This document shows positions 8,980 to 16,851 of a stretch of DNA of 35,486 nt, one piece after another. Numbering within the stretch: position 1 is the stretch's first letter; every line of letters starts with the position of its first letter. A model generated the notes under the pieces. That model worked only from the letters and a program-made list of their open reading frames with translations, did no database searches and was not told the origin of the DNA. The stretch is taken from assembly GCA_016929495.1 (NCBI GenBank), contig JAFGIS010000279.1, positions 1 to 35,486 on the forward strand. The letters are read 5' to 3'. The DNA is from Polyangiaceae bacterium. GTDB lineage: Bacteria > Myxococcota_A > Polyangia > Polyangiales > Polyangiaceae. The position numbers and the translations under genes were made by a program.

Positions 8980-9270
8980 GTGTCCCCCAAGAGCCCCGCC
9001 CCACCCCCTGACTCCGTCGACCCTGAGCCCACGCCGTCCGAACCGGCCACGTTCGAGGACTCCGTTCGACGGTTGGGCCAGATCGTCGAAAGCCTGGAAC
9101 ACGGGGAGCTGCCCCTGGAACAGTCGCTCGAGCTCTTCGAAGAAGGGGTGCGCCTGGCCAGGGCATCGCAGGCCGAGCTCGATGCGGCAGAGCGCCGGGT
9201 GGAACAACTGCTCGGCATGGACGAAGAAGGTAACCCCATCGTCCGCGAGCTCGAGACGGAGTCCTCTTGA
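8980..9270 (+). CDS. xseB: Exodeoxyribonuclease VII small subunit
   Basis: This is a 96-residue protein starting at a GTG four bases after the HEAT-gene stop. The core (TFEDSVRRLGQIVESLEHGE, LPLEQSLELFEEGVRLARA, LDAAERRVEQLL) is the conserved XseB helical hairpin. XseB binds the long helix of XseA to form the exonuclease VII complex, which degrades single-stranded DNA to oligonucleotides. The first 25 residues are a Pro/Ser-rich extension not found in short homologues. xseA is not in the window. The stop overlaps the possible TTG start of the CinA-like gene (TTGA). Confidence 0.93.
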   Translation: MSPKSPAPPPDSVDPEPTPSEPATFEDSVRRLGQIVESLEHGELPLEQSLELFEEGVRLARASQAELDAAERRVEQLLGMDEEGNPIVRELETESS

Positions 9271-10010
9271 GCCGGCAAATGGTGGAAAGCGCGGCTGCGC
9301 TGCTCATCGGGGATGAGCTGCTCAGCGGCAAGGTCGGTGACCAAAACCTCCATGCACTGGCCACTACGCTCAGAAGCCTCGGGATCGAGCTGTGCCGCGC
9401 GAGCATCGTCCGAGACGACGTCGAGGTCATCGCCCGCGAAGTCGCCGAGCTCAGCCGCAGCCACGACGTGGTCTTCACGAGCGGCGGCGTGGGCCCGACG
9501 CACGACGACGTGACGATGCAGGCCGTGGCGCAGGCTTTCGGCGTCGCGACCACGCTCGACCCGCTCACGGAGCACAAGCTGCGAGACCTGTTCGGCACAC
9601 TCTGCCGAGACGCGCACCTGCGTATGGCCACCGTTCCCGAAGGCGCGACCCTGGCCGTGACGGCCGAGGGCGCATGGCCCACGGTGATCATGCGCAACGT
9701 CTGGATCCTGCCCGGCGTGCCGGAGATCTTCCGCAACAAGCTCGGCGTGGTGCGCGAGCAACTGTGCGGGCCCACGCCGTTCTTCTCACGCGCCGTGCTG
9801 ACGGGGCTCACGGAGCCAGAGCTCGTACCGCTGCTCGAGCACACCGTGCCGGAGCACTCGGCCGTGACCATCGGCTCGTATCCGAACTGGTCAGCCACCC
9901 GCTACCGAACCAAGGTGACCTTCGATGCGCGCGACCCGGACGCGGTCGGGGCAGCGCTCGACGCGTTCGTGGCGCTGTTGCCGGAGGGGGGGCTGGTGGG
10001 GGTCGAGTAG
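9267..10010 (+). CDS. CinA/MoaB-type molybdopterin-binding domain protein
   Basis: This is a protein of 247 residues from the TTG at 9267, or 243 from the ATG at 9279. TTG is preferred because GGAG lies five bases upstream and TTGA overlaps the xseB stop, but ATG remains possible. Motifs LLIGDELLSGKVGDQN and FTSGGVGPTHDDVTMQAVAQ define the MoaB/CinA N-terminal fold. The length covers this domain plus the following alpha/beta part, without the C-terminal nicotinamide-nucleotide amidase domain of full CinA. Such short proteins are annotated as competence/damage-inducible protein A-like and may be nucleotide pyrophosphatases of the COG1058 type. The precise substrate is not deducible. Confidence 0.87.
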   Translation: MSRQMVESAAALLIGDELLSGKVGDQNLHALATTLRSLGIELCRASIVRDDVEVIAREVAELSRSHDVVFTSGGVGPTHDDVTMQAVAQAFGVATTLDPLTEHKLRDLFGTLCRDAHLRMATVPEGATLAVTAEGAWPTVIMRNVWILPGVPEIFRNKLGVVREQLCGPTPFFSRAVLTGLTEPELVPLLEHTVPEHSAVTIGSYPNWSATRYRTKVTFDARDPDAVGAALDAFVALLPEGGLVGVE

Positions 10011-10058
10011 GGGCGCGGCCGCAGATGCCCGGCTCCAAACGCTCCAGGACGAACAGGC

Positions 10059-10088
10059 CTTGGCCACCCGCCCGCACCTGGTTATGCT
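10059..10088 (+). promoter_or_regulatory. Candidate promoter of the antitoxin gene
   Basis: TTGGCC (10059-10064) and TATGCT (10083-10088) are separated by 18 bases, each matching four of six consensus positions. The antitoxin ATG starts six bases after the -10 box, and there is no Shine-Dalgarno site, so the transcript may be leaderless. This is a pattern match only. Confidence 0.35.
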
Positions 10089-10094
10089 TCCGGT

Positions 10095-10331
10095 ATGAAG
10101 ACTGCCGTTTCCGTTCCAGACGAGGTCTTCACCCGCGCCGAACGCCTCGCGAAGCGTCTGAAAGTGAGCCGAAGCGAGCTCTACAGTCGTGCCGTGCGGG
10201 AATATGTCGCCCGGCACGCGCCGGACGAAGTCACCGAAACCTGGGACCGCACCATCCGGGAACTCGGCCAACCGTCGGACGAGTTCAACAGAGAGGCCGC
10301 GCGTCGTGTCCTGGAGCGCATCGAGTGGTGA
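10095..10331 (+). CDS. Ribbon-helix-helix antitoxin (MazE/CopG-type)
   Basis: This is a 78-residue protein. The N-terminal KTAVSVPDEVFTRAERLAKR followed by LKVSRSELYSRAVREYV is the beta-strand/helix/helix pattern of ribbon-helix-helix DNA-binding proteins. The acidic C-terminal half (TETWDRTIRELGQPSDEF, ending LERIEW) is the toxin-neutralising region usual in MazE-like antitoxins. The stop TGA at 10329-10331 overlaps the GTG start of a MazF-type reading frame, the usual tight coupling of a toxin-antitoxin pair. The toxin is reduced to 27 codons, so this antitoxin is an orphan and may act only as a repressor of its own promoter or on related toxins elsewhere. Confidence 0.87.
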   Translation: MKTAVSVPDEVFTRAERLAKRLKVSRSELYSRAVREYVARHAPDEVTETWDRTIRELGQPSDEFNREAARRVLERIEW

Positions 10332-10408
10332 TCTCGCAGGGCGACATCTACAGCAAGTCGAGGCTGGAGGCGGTACTCGCCGGAATTGACACCGTGCTGG
10401 GTCGATAG
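10325..10408 (+). pseudogene. Internally deleted mazF-type toxin remnant
   Basis: A 27-codon frame starts at GTG 10325, overlapping the antitoxin stop. It begins VVISQGDIY, the highly conserved start of MazF endoribonucleases, then jumps directly to SKSRLEAVLAGIDTVLGR, which resembles the final helix of MazF proteins. A normal MazF has about 105-115 residues, so roughly 80-90 central residues, including the RNA-binding strands, are missing and the frame is kept. No toxin activity is expected. Assignment of the N-terminal part is strong; assignment of the last 18 residues to the MazF C-terminus is from memory of the family pattern. Confidence 0.7.
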
Positions 10409-10580
10409 TGATTCGCCGCGCACATGCCCGAGGGCCAGCCGTGGGGATCGAGCAGGCCTGGCAGCGTGCCGCCTCATCCTCAGGAGAACAGCCAGAATCG
10501 TCTTTGCGTCTTCTGGCCGCCGGCCGCAGGCCCACGCGCCCAGGACAAGGCTGGCAGAGGCGACGGACGAGAGGGCGACG

Positions 10581-11699
10581 CTAGTTCACCATCACCGTGT
10601 AGTACTTCGTCTCCGCGCCCGTACACCCGCCGCTCCAGATTTCGAAGCCGGCTTCGATGCCGAGGATGTTCCAACTGCCATCGAGATGCCCCTTGCTCAC
10701 GGCATCCTTCAAGAGGGGCAGGATGTCCAGGTCCTCGAACGAGCCCAAGTTGCTGGTTCGCTTGTAGGCGACGTACTTCCAGGTGTTGCCGTCGCTCGAA
10801 ACGTTGCCTGTCCAGATCTCCCAGGACCCGCCGGCGAGACTGGCGTTGCCGGATTGGCTGCCAAAAGGCTGCACGCCACCGGAATTGCCGACCCAGATCA
10901 TGAACTCCATGCCGCCGCCGGGATTGCTGACGGAGGCTTCCGGATGCAGCCAAATGTCGAACGAGACATTGTGCTTGCCCGTGGGAGCCTTGTAGTTCCA
11001 GGTGGCCGGTATCGAGGTCGCCTCGTTGACCTTCTTGGGCAAGCCATGGCCAGCCATCTTGAACGTGTAGTGCCAACCAGCCACCATGGCAGGATACGCG
11101 GCCGGGCTGTTGTCGCTCGAATTGACGGAGCACGAGGTGATCTTGAACCCGGAGTAGGTCCGTCCAGGGTCGGAGTACGGGAGGACGCAGATCTCTCCGC
11201 TCGCGTTGGGGTTCCACATGTTGCTCATCACGATGTAGCCCTGCGCGTTGAGCTTCTCGTCCTTGCCGCAAACCTCGTTTTCCGTTGGCGTGAGCGCGTC
11301 GATCCCCCCGACGCCGCCGGTGCCCGGCACCCCGCCGGTGGGCACGCCGCCCGTCGCGACACCACCGGTGGCTGTGCCGCCCGTCGGTGCCGCGCCGCCC
11401 GTGGGAACGGATCCGCCCGTCCCTGGACCGCCACCGGACACACCTCCCGTCTGCGTCGCGGTTGTGCCGCCCGTGTCGCTGGCACTGCCGCCTGAGCCCG
11501 TCGGGGTCGTGCCTCCATTGGGGCCACCGCCGCCCGGGGTGACGCTCGCACCCCCTGAGGCTGAGCCTCCGAAAGATGTGGCGCCTTGGCCGCTACCGCC
11601 TCCGCCCGCGCCGCCCGCGGGCACGTAGCTGTCCGTCGCCGAGCACGCTGCAAGAGTTGTCAGCGCAAGCAGGGCCAAAGCACGCCGTGAGATCAGCAT
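10581..11699 (-). CDS. GH12 family glucanase lipoprotein with Thr-Gly-Gly linker
   Basis: This is a 372-residue protein. The signal peptide MLISRRALALLALTTLAAC has a lipobox (Cys19), then a linker of about 110 residues rich in Gly, Thr and Pro, then a GH12 domain from about residue 140. The catalytic pair is present: Glu265 in MEFMIWVG (nucleophile) and Glu353 in AGFEIWSGG (acid/base). SNMWNP, AYPAMVAGW, NVSFDIWL and SWEIWTG are the other GH12 landmarks. The expected reaction is retaining hydrolysis of beta-1,4-glucan or xyloglucan at the cell surface. The ATG is preceded by GGAGG eight bases upstream. It probably forms its own transcription unit. Family call is strong; the substrate is inferred. 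Confidence 0.9.
   Translation of the reverse strand: MLISRRALALLALTTLAACSATDSYVPAGGAGGGGSGQGATSFGGSASGGASVTPGGGGPNGGTTPTGSGGSASDTGGTTATQTGGVSGGGPGTGGSVPTGGAAPTGGTATGGVATGGVPTGGVPGTGGVGGIDALTPTENEVCGKDEKLNAQGYIVMSNMWNPNASGEICVLPYSDPGRTYSGFKITSCSVNSSDNSPAAYPAMVAGWHYTFKMAGHGLPKKVNEATSIPATWNYKAPTGKHNVSFDIWLHPEASVSNPGGGMEFMIWVGNSGGVQPFGSQSGNASLAGGSWEIWTGNVSSDGNTWKYVAYKRTSNLGSFEDLDILPLLKDAVSKGHLDGSWNILGIEAGFEIWSGGCTGAETKYYTVMVN
11301..11621 (-). repeat. Repetitive Thr/Gly/Pro linker coding region of the GH12 lipoprotein
   Basis: The stretch encodes tandem degenerate units such as PTGGAAPTGG, TATGGVATGG and VPTGGVPGTGG. On the plus strand this reads as repeated CCGCCCGTN and CCACCGGTN blocks. The same type of linker is encoded at 30940-31344 in the expansin-like gene, so it is a shared module between two secreted polysaccharide-binding proteins. 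Confidence 0.8.
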
Positions 11700-12001
11700 C
11701 AGGGCAACCTCCAAGCTCTCAGTCGAGTATGACGTACAGCACACGGACGGCACCAGGCCATCTGATGCATGGGTCACGCAACGGGCTGTATTTCGGCCAC
11801 CTTGTGGCTCCGTCCAGGCTGTAACTCTGCACTATTGCGCAGACTGAGCCCTGTGAGCCGTGCCCTCGTCATACGTGTGCTGACCGCACGTGCGTGGCCT
11901 GCCGAAGGCCAGCGGCTCATCGCACGCGCCGCGCCACCAGCCGCAGTCCGAGCTCCAGCGAGACTCGGACCAGCCACTCGTCCCACCCTGCCCCTACGCG
12001 T
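11700..12001. other. Intergenic region between rpmG and the GH12 gene
   Basis: These 302 bases lie between two minus-strand genes. They should hold the GH12 promoter near 11720-11800, but no convincing -35/-10 pair was identified. A short hairpin at 11895-11911 (TGGCCT, five-base loop, AGGCCA) could be part of an rpmG terminator, without a T-tract. The region was scanned for a tRNA, often linked to rpmG, and none was seen. Confidence 0.45.
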
Positions 12002-12169
12002 TCACTTGCTGTGCGGAGGCATTTTCGCCTCCTTGAAAAGCACGTGCTTGCGCGCGACCGGATCGTACTTCTTGAACTGAAGCTTGTTGGTCTGGGTCCG
12101 CTTGTTCTTGTCGGTGTAGTAAGTGAATCCGGTCCCTTCGGAGGACACGAGGCGGATCTTGTCGCGCAT
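12002..12169 (-). CDS. rpmG: 50S ribosomal protein bL33
   Basis: This is a 55-residue protein of the large ribosomal subunit. The start [15 protein letters not shown] and the core [20 protein letters not shown] followed by KHVLFKEAK are diagnostic of L33. The CxxC pairs of the zinc-binding form are absent, so this is the zinc-independent type. The ATG at 12169 is chosen because homologues start M-R/K-D-K/R. The longer upstream frame is Ser/Ala-rich and unlike L33. It is divergent from rpmH. Confidence 0.95.
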   Translation of the reverse strand: MRDKIRLVSSEGTGFTYYTDKNKRTQTNKLQFKKYDPVARKHVLFKEAKMPPHSK

Positions 12170-12364
12170 GGCTGGGCAGGCGGCTACCACGCTGGCCGAG
12201 ATGGCGCAAGATGCCGCATTGGAGGGGCCCGTGGCGACGGGGCCCGTGGCCCGCAGGGCCGGCCAAGTGGCCGCTTCGATTCTGCTCGTGGGTTCAGCGC
12301 CCCCGCTTGACGATGACGCCGATGCGTGGCTCACTCCCCGCCCCTAGCGCAAGAGAGCCGACCG
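12170..12364. promoter_or_regulatory. Divergent promoter region rpmG / rpmH
   Basis: These 195 bases must contain the promoters of both ribosomal protein genes. TTGACG at 12307-12312 is a good -35 candidate for rpmH, but the hexamer 17 bases on is poor. A direct repeat of GGGGCCCGTGGC occurs at 12224-12235 and 12239-12250. No DnaA-box (TTATCCACA-like) cluster was seen, so there is no sign that this is the replication origin. Confidence 0.4.
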
Positions 12365-12517
12365 ATGTCGAAGCGTACCTACCAGCCCCACAACGTCAGC
12401 CGCCTGCGGACACACGGCTTTCGAAAGCGCCTGAAGACGCGCGGCGGCAGAAAAATCCTCAATGCGCGCCGTCGCAAGGGCCGCTGGCGCCTCGCCGTGA
12501 CTGCGTACAAGAAGTAA
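12365..12517 (+). CDS. rpmH: 50S ribosomal protein bL34
   Basis: This is a 50-residue, strongly basic protein. It carries the L34 signature [20 protein letters not shown], then [16 protein letters not shown] near the C-terminus. L34 is a late-assembly component of the large ribosomal subunit. The ATG at 12365 gives the universal M-S/K-KRTYQP start, with AGAGAG upstream. It heads the rpmH-rnpA-yidD-yidC-jag unit, with rnpA starting four bases after its stop. Confidence 0.97.
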   Translation: MSKRTYQPHNVSRLRTHGFRKRLKTRGGRKILNARRRKGRWRLAVTAYKK

Positions 12518-12520
12518 CGT

Positions 12521-12937
12521 GTGGCCGGGCTTCAACCCGCGGGTCGGTTTCGACGGAATCAACGGATCCGTCGGAGGGTTGAGTACCGCAACGTCCACGC
12601 GAGCGCGCAGCGCGTCGTTACGAGTCATTTCGTCTTCCTGCTGCTGGCGCGAGCGAGCGCACCGGGCCACCAGGCCCGTCTCGGCATCAGCGTGTCCCGC
12701 CGCCAGGGCAATGCCGTTGCGCGCAACCGCGCAAAACGGTTGATTCGTGAGGCTTTCCGGGCCACTCGCCCGCTGTGGGCTGCCGACATCGACGTGGTCG
12801 TGCTCGTCAGGCGGCCGCTCGGGTCGGTCGATCTGGGGGCCGTCGTCCGGGAGTGGCAGTCAGCCACCCTTCGGCTGCAGCAGAGGACCCAATCGGCCCG
12901 CGCCGACCGCGAATCGCGGCTGGCGAACGCGCCGTAA
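12521..12937 (+). CDS. rnpA: Ribonuclease P protein component
   Basis: This is a 138-residue protein starting at a GTG just after rpmH. It has the RNase P protein landmarks: an N-terminal basic region ([17 protein letters not shown]), the beta core [17 protein letters not shown], and the RNR box continuing into [10 protein letters not shown]. It binds the catalytic RNA (rnpB, not in this window) and helps position precursor tRNA for 5' maturation. The C-terminal tail is Arg/Gln-rich and slightly longer than in short homologues. Position between rpmH and yidD is the canonical order. Confidence 0.95.
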   Translation: MAGLQPAGRFRRNQRIRRRVEYRNVHASAQRVVTSHFVFLLLARASAPGHQARLGISVSRRQGNAVARNRAKRLIREAFRATRPLWAADIDVVVLVRRPLGSVDLGAVVREWQSATLRLQQRTQSARADRESRLANAP

Positions 12938-12960
12938 ACGACGCAGACTCCGCGCACGAG

Positions 12961-13287
12961 ATGTTGGCTCGCCTGCTCATCCTGCTCGTCCGGGTCTACC
13001 AGCTGTTGCTCTCGCCGCTGTTCGGACCCGTGTGCCGATTCGAGCCCTCGTGCTCACGCTATGCGATCGCGTGTCTCGAGCGCCACGGCGCACTGCGCGG
13101 CAGCTGGCTGTCGTTCAGGCGACTGCTCCGATGCCATCCATTCCACCCAGGCGGCTACGATCCTCCGCCGCCTCCTCGGGGAGCGCCCCAGGACAGAGCT
13201 CTGTCCGACGGCTCACCGCCTCCCATTCCTCTCACCCTTGCGGTGACGACACCCTGTTCGCAGGCGCGTCGCGCCGCTCTTCCGTAA
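12961..13287 (+). CDS. yidD: Membrane protein insertion efficiency factor YidD
   Basis: This is a 108-residue protein. The N-terminal amphipathic helix ([20 protein letters not shown]) and the Cys-containing core ([19 protein letters not shown], then [16 protein letters not shown]) match YidD closely, including all three conserved cysteines. YidD sits at the inner face of the membrane near YidC and aids insertion of small membrane proteins. The last 40 residues are an extension beyond the usual 70-80 residues, Pro/Ser/Ala-rich, with no recognisable domain. It is followed after 22 bases by yidC. Confidence 0.94.
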   Translation: MLARLLILLVRVYQLLLSPLFGPVCRFEPSCSRYAIACLERHGALRGSWLSFRRLLRCHPFHPGGYDPPPPPRGAPQDRALSDGSPPPIPLTLAVTTPCSQARRAALP

Positions 13288-13309
13288 CGCTCGCCAACCA
13301 AGACACCCT

Positions 13310-15178
13310 ATGGAAAAACGCGGTGGTGCACTGCGTATGGTCCTGCTCGGGCTATCCGCTCTGCTGCTGGTCATGTATGTCCCGAAGCTGTTCGGCGGCG
13401 GAGGAGGCGGCAGCACCGGACGGCAGCCTCTGCAGAGTGAGCTGACCGACGAGCCAACGACGCGCAAACCCGAGCAGTTGTGCGATCTGTGGGGTCCTCG
13501 ATTCCACGCGCAGCTCGGCACCCAAGGCGCGTCGATCAAGCACTTCTATCTGACGAGTCCCAAGTACCTGAAAGCAGGCAAACCATACGACCTGTCGACC
13601 ACGCCCGACCAGGAGCTGCGCCGCCAGCTGCGCTTTCACTGGCGCAACATCGCCGTGGCACCGGCCGACGATCCCAAGTGGCAGGTCACGTTCGACACGC
13701 TCGACTGGGAGATCCGGTCGAGCACAGCGACGCGCTGCGAGCTCGGCTACAAGGACGCGCGGGTCGAGCTCACCAAGGTGGTCTCCACGACCGACCGCCC
13801 GTACGAGCTCGCCGCCAGTGCGACGGTCACCAACCGGGCCGACCGACCTCTGCGCCACGCGCTCAGCGTGGAAACCACGGACTGGCGGCGGCAGAAAGAC
13901 ATCACAGGCGGAATGTTCCGCGTGAGCCCGTTCGTCACGCGAGTCGAATGTATCCTGAAGGACGGTGCAGCCACTCGTTTGGCCACCTCCGACTTCGAGC
14001 CGGACGACTTCAAGGAGCCGGCCTTCGCACGAAACCAGCTCAACCCGGGTGACTGGCACCAGGTCAAGGGGCGACCGAGAGTCGCTGCGGTCAGCAACTC
14101 CTACTTCGCCAACGCGTTGGTTCCGGTCGCCTCCCCGAGGACAGACCCGGTCTGCCAGCTCCAAATCGAGCAGCGCTGGCGTGCCACGCGCTTCGATTCA
14201 GTCGACCAGGACCCGGAAGGTGGCGCGATGTATCGAGCGGCGCTCGCCTATCCCCCACTCGAGCTCGGGCCGGGACAGAGCGCACAATACAAGGTCCTGA
14301 GCTACGTTGGCCCCAAAGAGCGCGACGTACTGGCGGCTGCGGGCGGAGGCCGGACCGAGCTCGATCGGCTCATCGACCTCGGCTTCTTCTCGGTCATCGC
14401 CAAGGTGCTCGTTGCCTTCCTGCTGCAGGTCTACCGGGCGATCCCGAATTGGGGCATCGCGATCATCATTCTCACGCTGACAGCGCGGACCCTTCTGTTC
14501 CCGCTGTCGATCCCTTCCATCAAGAGCATGATCAAGATGCGCGAGCTCAAGCCGGAGCTCGACGCGCTCAACGCCAAGTACAAGGACGATGCGCAGGCAC
14601 GGGGCCTCGCGCAGATGGAGCTGTGGCGCAAGCACAAGGTCAACCCGTTCATCGGGTGTCTACCGCAGCTCGCGACCATGCCGGTCTGGATTGCGCTCTA
14701 CACGACCCTGCAGACGGCGGTGGAGCTGTACAACATCCCGTTCCTCTGGTTCCCGGATCTGTCGCAGCCCGATCGCTTCTACATCCTCCCGTTCATCATC
14801 GGCGGCACCTCTTTCGTCCAGCAGAAGATGATGCCGATGCAGGGCGGTGACCCGACCCAACAGAAGATGATGCTCTACCTGATGCCGGGCATGTTCACGG
14901 TCTTCATGCTCTTCTTGCCGGCAGGGCTCGGCGTCTACATGTTCACCAACGGCGTGCTCGGGATCGTCCAGCAGCAGGCCGTCGAATGGCACGCTCGTCG
15001 ATCGGCACAGCGAGCGGGAAGGGGCTCGGGCCCGATGCTGCCGGAGGCCGCCCCCGCTCCGAAGAGCGGGGCTCCCGCGACCAAAGCCGCACCACGCGCC
15101 ACCGCAAGCAGCCAGAAGGGCTCGTCCAAACCCCGACGCGAGCGCCGCGGGTCGGACGCGAAGTTCTCGGAGGGGTAG
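13310..15178 (+). CDS. yidC: Membrane protein insertase YidC
   Basis: This is a 622-residue protein. A first membrane segment (MVLLGLSALLLVMYVP) is followed by a periplasmic beta-sandwich domain (about residues 40-340). Next comes the conserved insertase core: VFLLQVYRAIPNWGIAI-like first helix, ILTLTARTLLFPLSIPS with the groove arginine, the cytoplasmic hairpin SIKSMIKMRELKPEL, and MPVWIALYTTLQTAVEL and later helices up to about residue 560. The C-terminal tail is basic and Ala/Ser-rich. This is the Gram-negative type with the large P1 domain. YidC inserts membrane proteins alone or with SecYEG. The start ATG is preceded by no strong ribosome site, suggesting coupling to yidD. Confidence 0.97.
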   Translation: MEKRGGALRMVLLGLSALLLVMYVPKLFGGGGGGSTGRQPLQSELTDEPTTRKPEQLCDLWGPRFHAQLGTQGASIKHFYLTSPKYLKAGKPYDLSTTPDQELRRQLRFHWRNIAVAPADDPKWQVTFDTLDWEIRSSTATRCELGYKDARVELTKVVSTTDRPYELAASATVTNRADRPLRHALSVETTDWRRQKDITGGMFRVSPFVTRVECILKDGAATRLATSDFEPDDFKEPAFARNQLNPGDWHQVKGRPRVAAVSNSYFANALVPVASPRTDPVCQLQIEQRWRATRFDSVDQDPEGGAMYRAALAYPPLELGPGQSAQYKVLSYVGPKERDVLAAAGGGRTELDRLIDLGFFSVIAKVLVAFLLQVYRAIPNWGIAIIILTLTARTLLFPLSIPSIKSMIKMRELKPELDALNAKYKDDAQARGLAQMELWRKHKVNPFIGCLPQLATMPVWIALYTTLQTAVELYNIPFLWFPDLSQPDRFYILPFIIGGTSFVQQKMMPMQGGDPTQQKMMLYLMPGMFTVFMLFLPAGLGVYMFTNGVLGIVQQQAVEWHARRSAQRAGRGSGPMLPEAAPAPKSGAPATKAAPRATASSQKGSSKPRRERRGSDAKFSEG

Positions 15179-15190
15179 AAAGGCGTAACC

Positions 15191-15973
15191 ATGGAGGATT
15201 CTCGGGACAAGCAAGCGCTCGACGAGGCTTGGGAAGCTGAGGAATCGGTTGGAGATCTTGCCGCGCAGAAGGGGCCCGCGGCAGAGCAGGACCGAGACAC
15301 TGAAGACGAGGAGCAGGACGAGTTCGGCTCGCGCCGGCCTGATGACGATGCGCAGGACAACGGGCAGCAGCAGGAGCAGCAGCAGCCCGAAGGTGAAGCC
15401 GATCCGGGCGCTGGCGCGGGGCCTTCTCAGGACGGCGAGCGACGAGGGCCGCGCAGGCGTCGTCGACGTCCCCGCGACAGAGACAGCAGCTACGAAGGCG
15501 ACGAGCGCGCCCAGCACGCGCTCGAGTTCGTTCGGACGGTAGTGCAGCAGATGGGCATGGACTGCCGTGCGCGACTCAGAAGAGGCCGACCCGAGCCAGA
15601 CGGGTCCAGCCCCGAGATCGTCATCGAGCTGTCGGGCCGGGACTCCGCCCGCATCATCGGCAAGAGGGGCCAGGTCCTGTCGGCGCTCCAGTTCTTGACG
15701 CACCGAATCGTCAATCGCGCGGGCCTCGAACGACGCCACGTGCTCGTCGACGCCGAGGGCTACCGCATGCGCAGGGAGAGCTCGCTCGCCAGCATGGCTC
15801 GCAAGCTCGGCAAGCAGGCGGTGGATCAGGGCAAGATCATCACGTTCGAACCCATGAACCCCCGAGACCGGCGGGTCGTGCATCTGGCCCTCGCCAAGTT
15901 CGAGGGAGTCATCACCAAGAGCGACGGCGAGGGCGACGAGCGAAGGGTCCAGATCATCCCGGTACGTCGCTAG
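15191..15973 (+). CDS. jag: Jag/KhpB-type KH-R3H RNA-binding protein
   Basis: This is a 260-residue protein. The first 95 residues are acidic and Gln-rich, then Arg-rich (PRRRRRRPRDRD). From about residue 100 comes a KH domain with the RNA-contacting GxxG loop (IIGKRGQVLSALQFLTHRIV), then an R3H domain (ESSLASMARKLGKQAVDQ, MNPRDRRVVHLALA). KhpB/Jag proteins bind RNA and in several bacteria influence cell elongation and division. The N-terminal Jag-N domain of Firmicute homologues is absent and replaced by the low-complexity acidic segment. It starts 12 bases after yidC with AGGCG upstream. The mnmE gene that often follows is not here. Confidence 0.92.
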   Translation: MEDSRDKQALDEAWEAEESVGDLAAQKGPAAEQDRDTEDEEQDEFGSRRPDDDAQDNGQQQEQQQPEGEADPGAGAGPSQDGERRGPRRRRRRPRDRDSSYEGDERAQHALEFVRTVVQQMGMDCRARLRRGRPEPDGSSPEIVIELSGRDSARIIGKRGQVLSALQFLTHRIVNRAGLERRHVLVDAEGYRMRRESSLASMARKLGKQAVDQGKIITFEPMNPRDRRVVHLALAKFEGVITKSDGEGDERRVQIIPVRR

Positions 15974-16242
15974 GCCGCAAGGAGCCCCGGCCCGAGGCAC
16001 CAGGCCCGCGGCCAACGCGCCGTAGGTGTCCGCTGCCACAAGGGCGGAATCCGGCCACATGGCCGCGTCGACACGGCGCGGTCATAGTGCCGCGCACCGC
16101 TCCGATGGTGCACAATGGCGGGCGTTGCCTCGTCAGACTAACCAAACCTGCCCGGCGTCGCTCCGAGCCCCAAGGTCCCGCCAGCCATCGTCTGGCACGG
16201 ACTCGGACAACGCGGGCACCTGTTGAGCAGAAGGGACTCGTC

Positions 16243-16851
16243 ATGACGATTCTTCGCAATGCTGGACTTCGCGCCTGGCCCTGGATTCTGGTGGCAGCGG
16301 CCGCTCTGGCCGGTTGCGGACCGAAGGCAGTGCGTGGTGATGAGGTCGCCGGGCTCGACGACCAGGCGATGAGCACCGGACTCGATCGACGCGACCTGCA
16401 GAAGCTCTTGAAAGAGAACCTGGACACGCTGCAGAACGCCGCAGTCGTCAAGCGCTGGGAGCAGGAGAACCGGCCCGCGGTCGCCGTGCTACCGCTGCGC
16501 AACGAGACGAGCGAGCACATCGACAGCGCTCTCGAGGCCCTGATCAGCGATATCGAGACGGCGCTGGTCAACGCCGGGCACGTCCGCGTCGTCAGCCTCG
16601 AGCAGCAGCCCGCCCTGATGCAGGAGGTCAAACAGCAGCAGTCGGATGCGTACAACCCGCAGCAGGTGGCACGCTGGGGAAAACAGATCGGCGCACAGTA
16701 CCTGGTCACGGGCAAGGTGTTCACGACGGACGAGCGGTTCGAGGACGAGCGTCGGGTCCAGTACTCGCTGTTCATGCAGGTCCTCGATGTGGAGACCGGA
16801 GAGGTCCTGTTCCAGAACAAGTCCGCGGTAACCAAGGCGCTGGTCAACTGA
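16243..16851 (+). CDS. LpoB-like penicillin-binding-protein activator lipoprotein
   Basis: This is a 202-residue protein with a signal peptide ending in LAGC (lipidated Cys25). The globular part (RPAVAVLPLRNETSEHID, ALISDIETALVNAGHVRVVS, WGKQIGAQYLVTGKVF) matches the LpoB family. In enterobacteria LpoB is an outer-membrane lipoprotein that reaches through the cell wall to stimulate PBP1B. Here the linker between lipid anchor and domain is short. It is followed by a COG3014-like lipoprotein and a third lipoprotein; LpoB/COG3014 pairs are a known neighbourhood. The family call is strong; activation of a specific PBP is inferred. Confidence 0.87.
   Translation: MTILRNAGLRAWPWILVAAAALAGCGPKAVRGDEVAGLDDQAMSTGLDRRDLQKLLKENLDTLQNAAVVKRWEQENRPAVAVLPLRNETSEHIDSALEALISDIETALVNAGHVRVVSLEQQPALMQEVKQQQSDAYNPQQVARWGKQIGAQYLVTGKVFTTDERFEDERRVQYSLFMQVLDVETGEVLFQNKSAVTKALVN

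Noticed and set aside
10082-10093. Twelve bases identical to part of the E. coli lac promoter (TTATGCTTCCGG)
   Set aside because: No other lac or vector-like sequence surrounds it, so a cloning contaminant is unlikely; treated as chance, though the TATGCT within it may still be a -10 box.
10386-11495. Plus-strand open frame of 369 codons
   Set aside because: It lies opposite the GH12 gene; the minus-strand protein has a lipobox, ribosome site and catalytic motifs.
11700-12001. Possible tRNA near rpmG
   Set aside because: No T-arm GGTTCGA-type sequence or acceptor-stem pairing was found on either strand.
12170-12364. Possible replication origin near rpmH
   Set aside because: No DnaA boxes, no AT-rich unwinding region, and no dnaA nearby.
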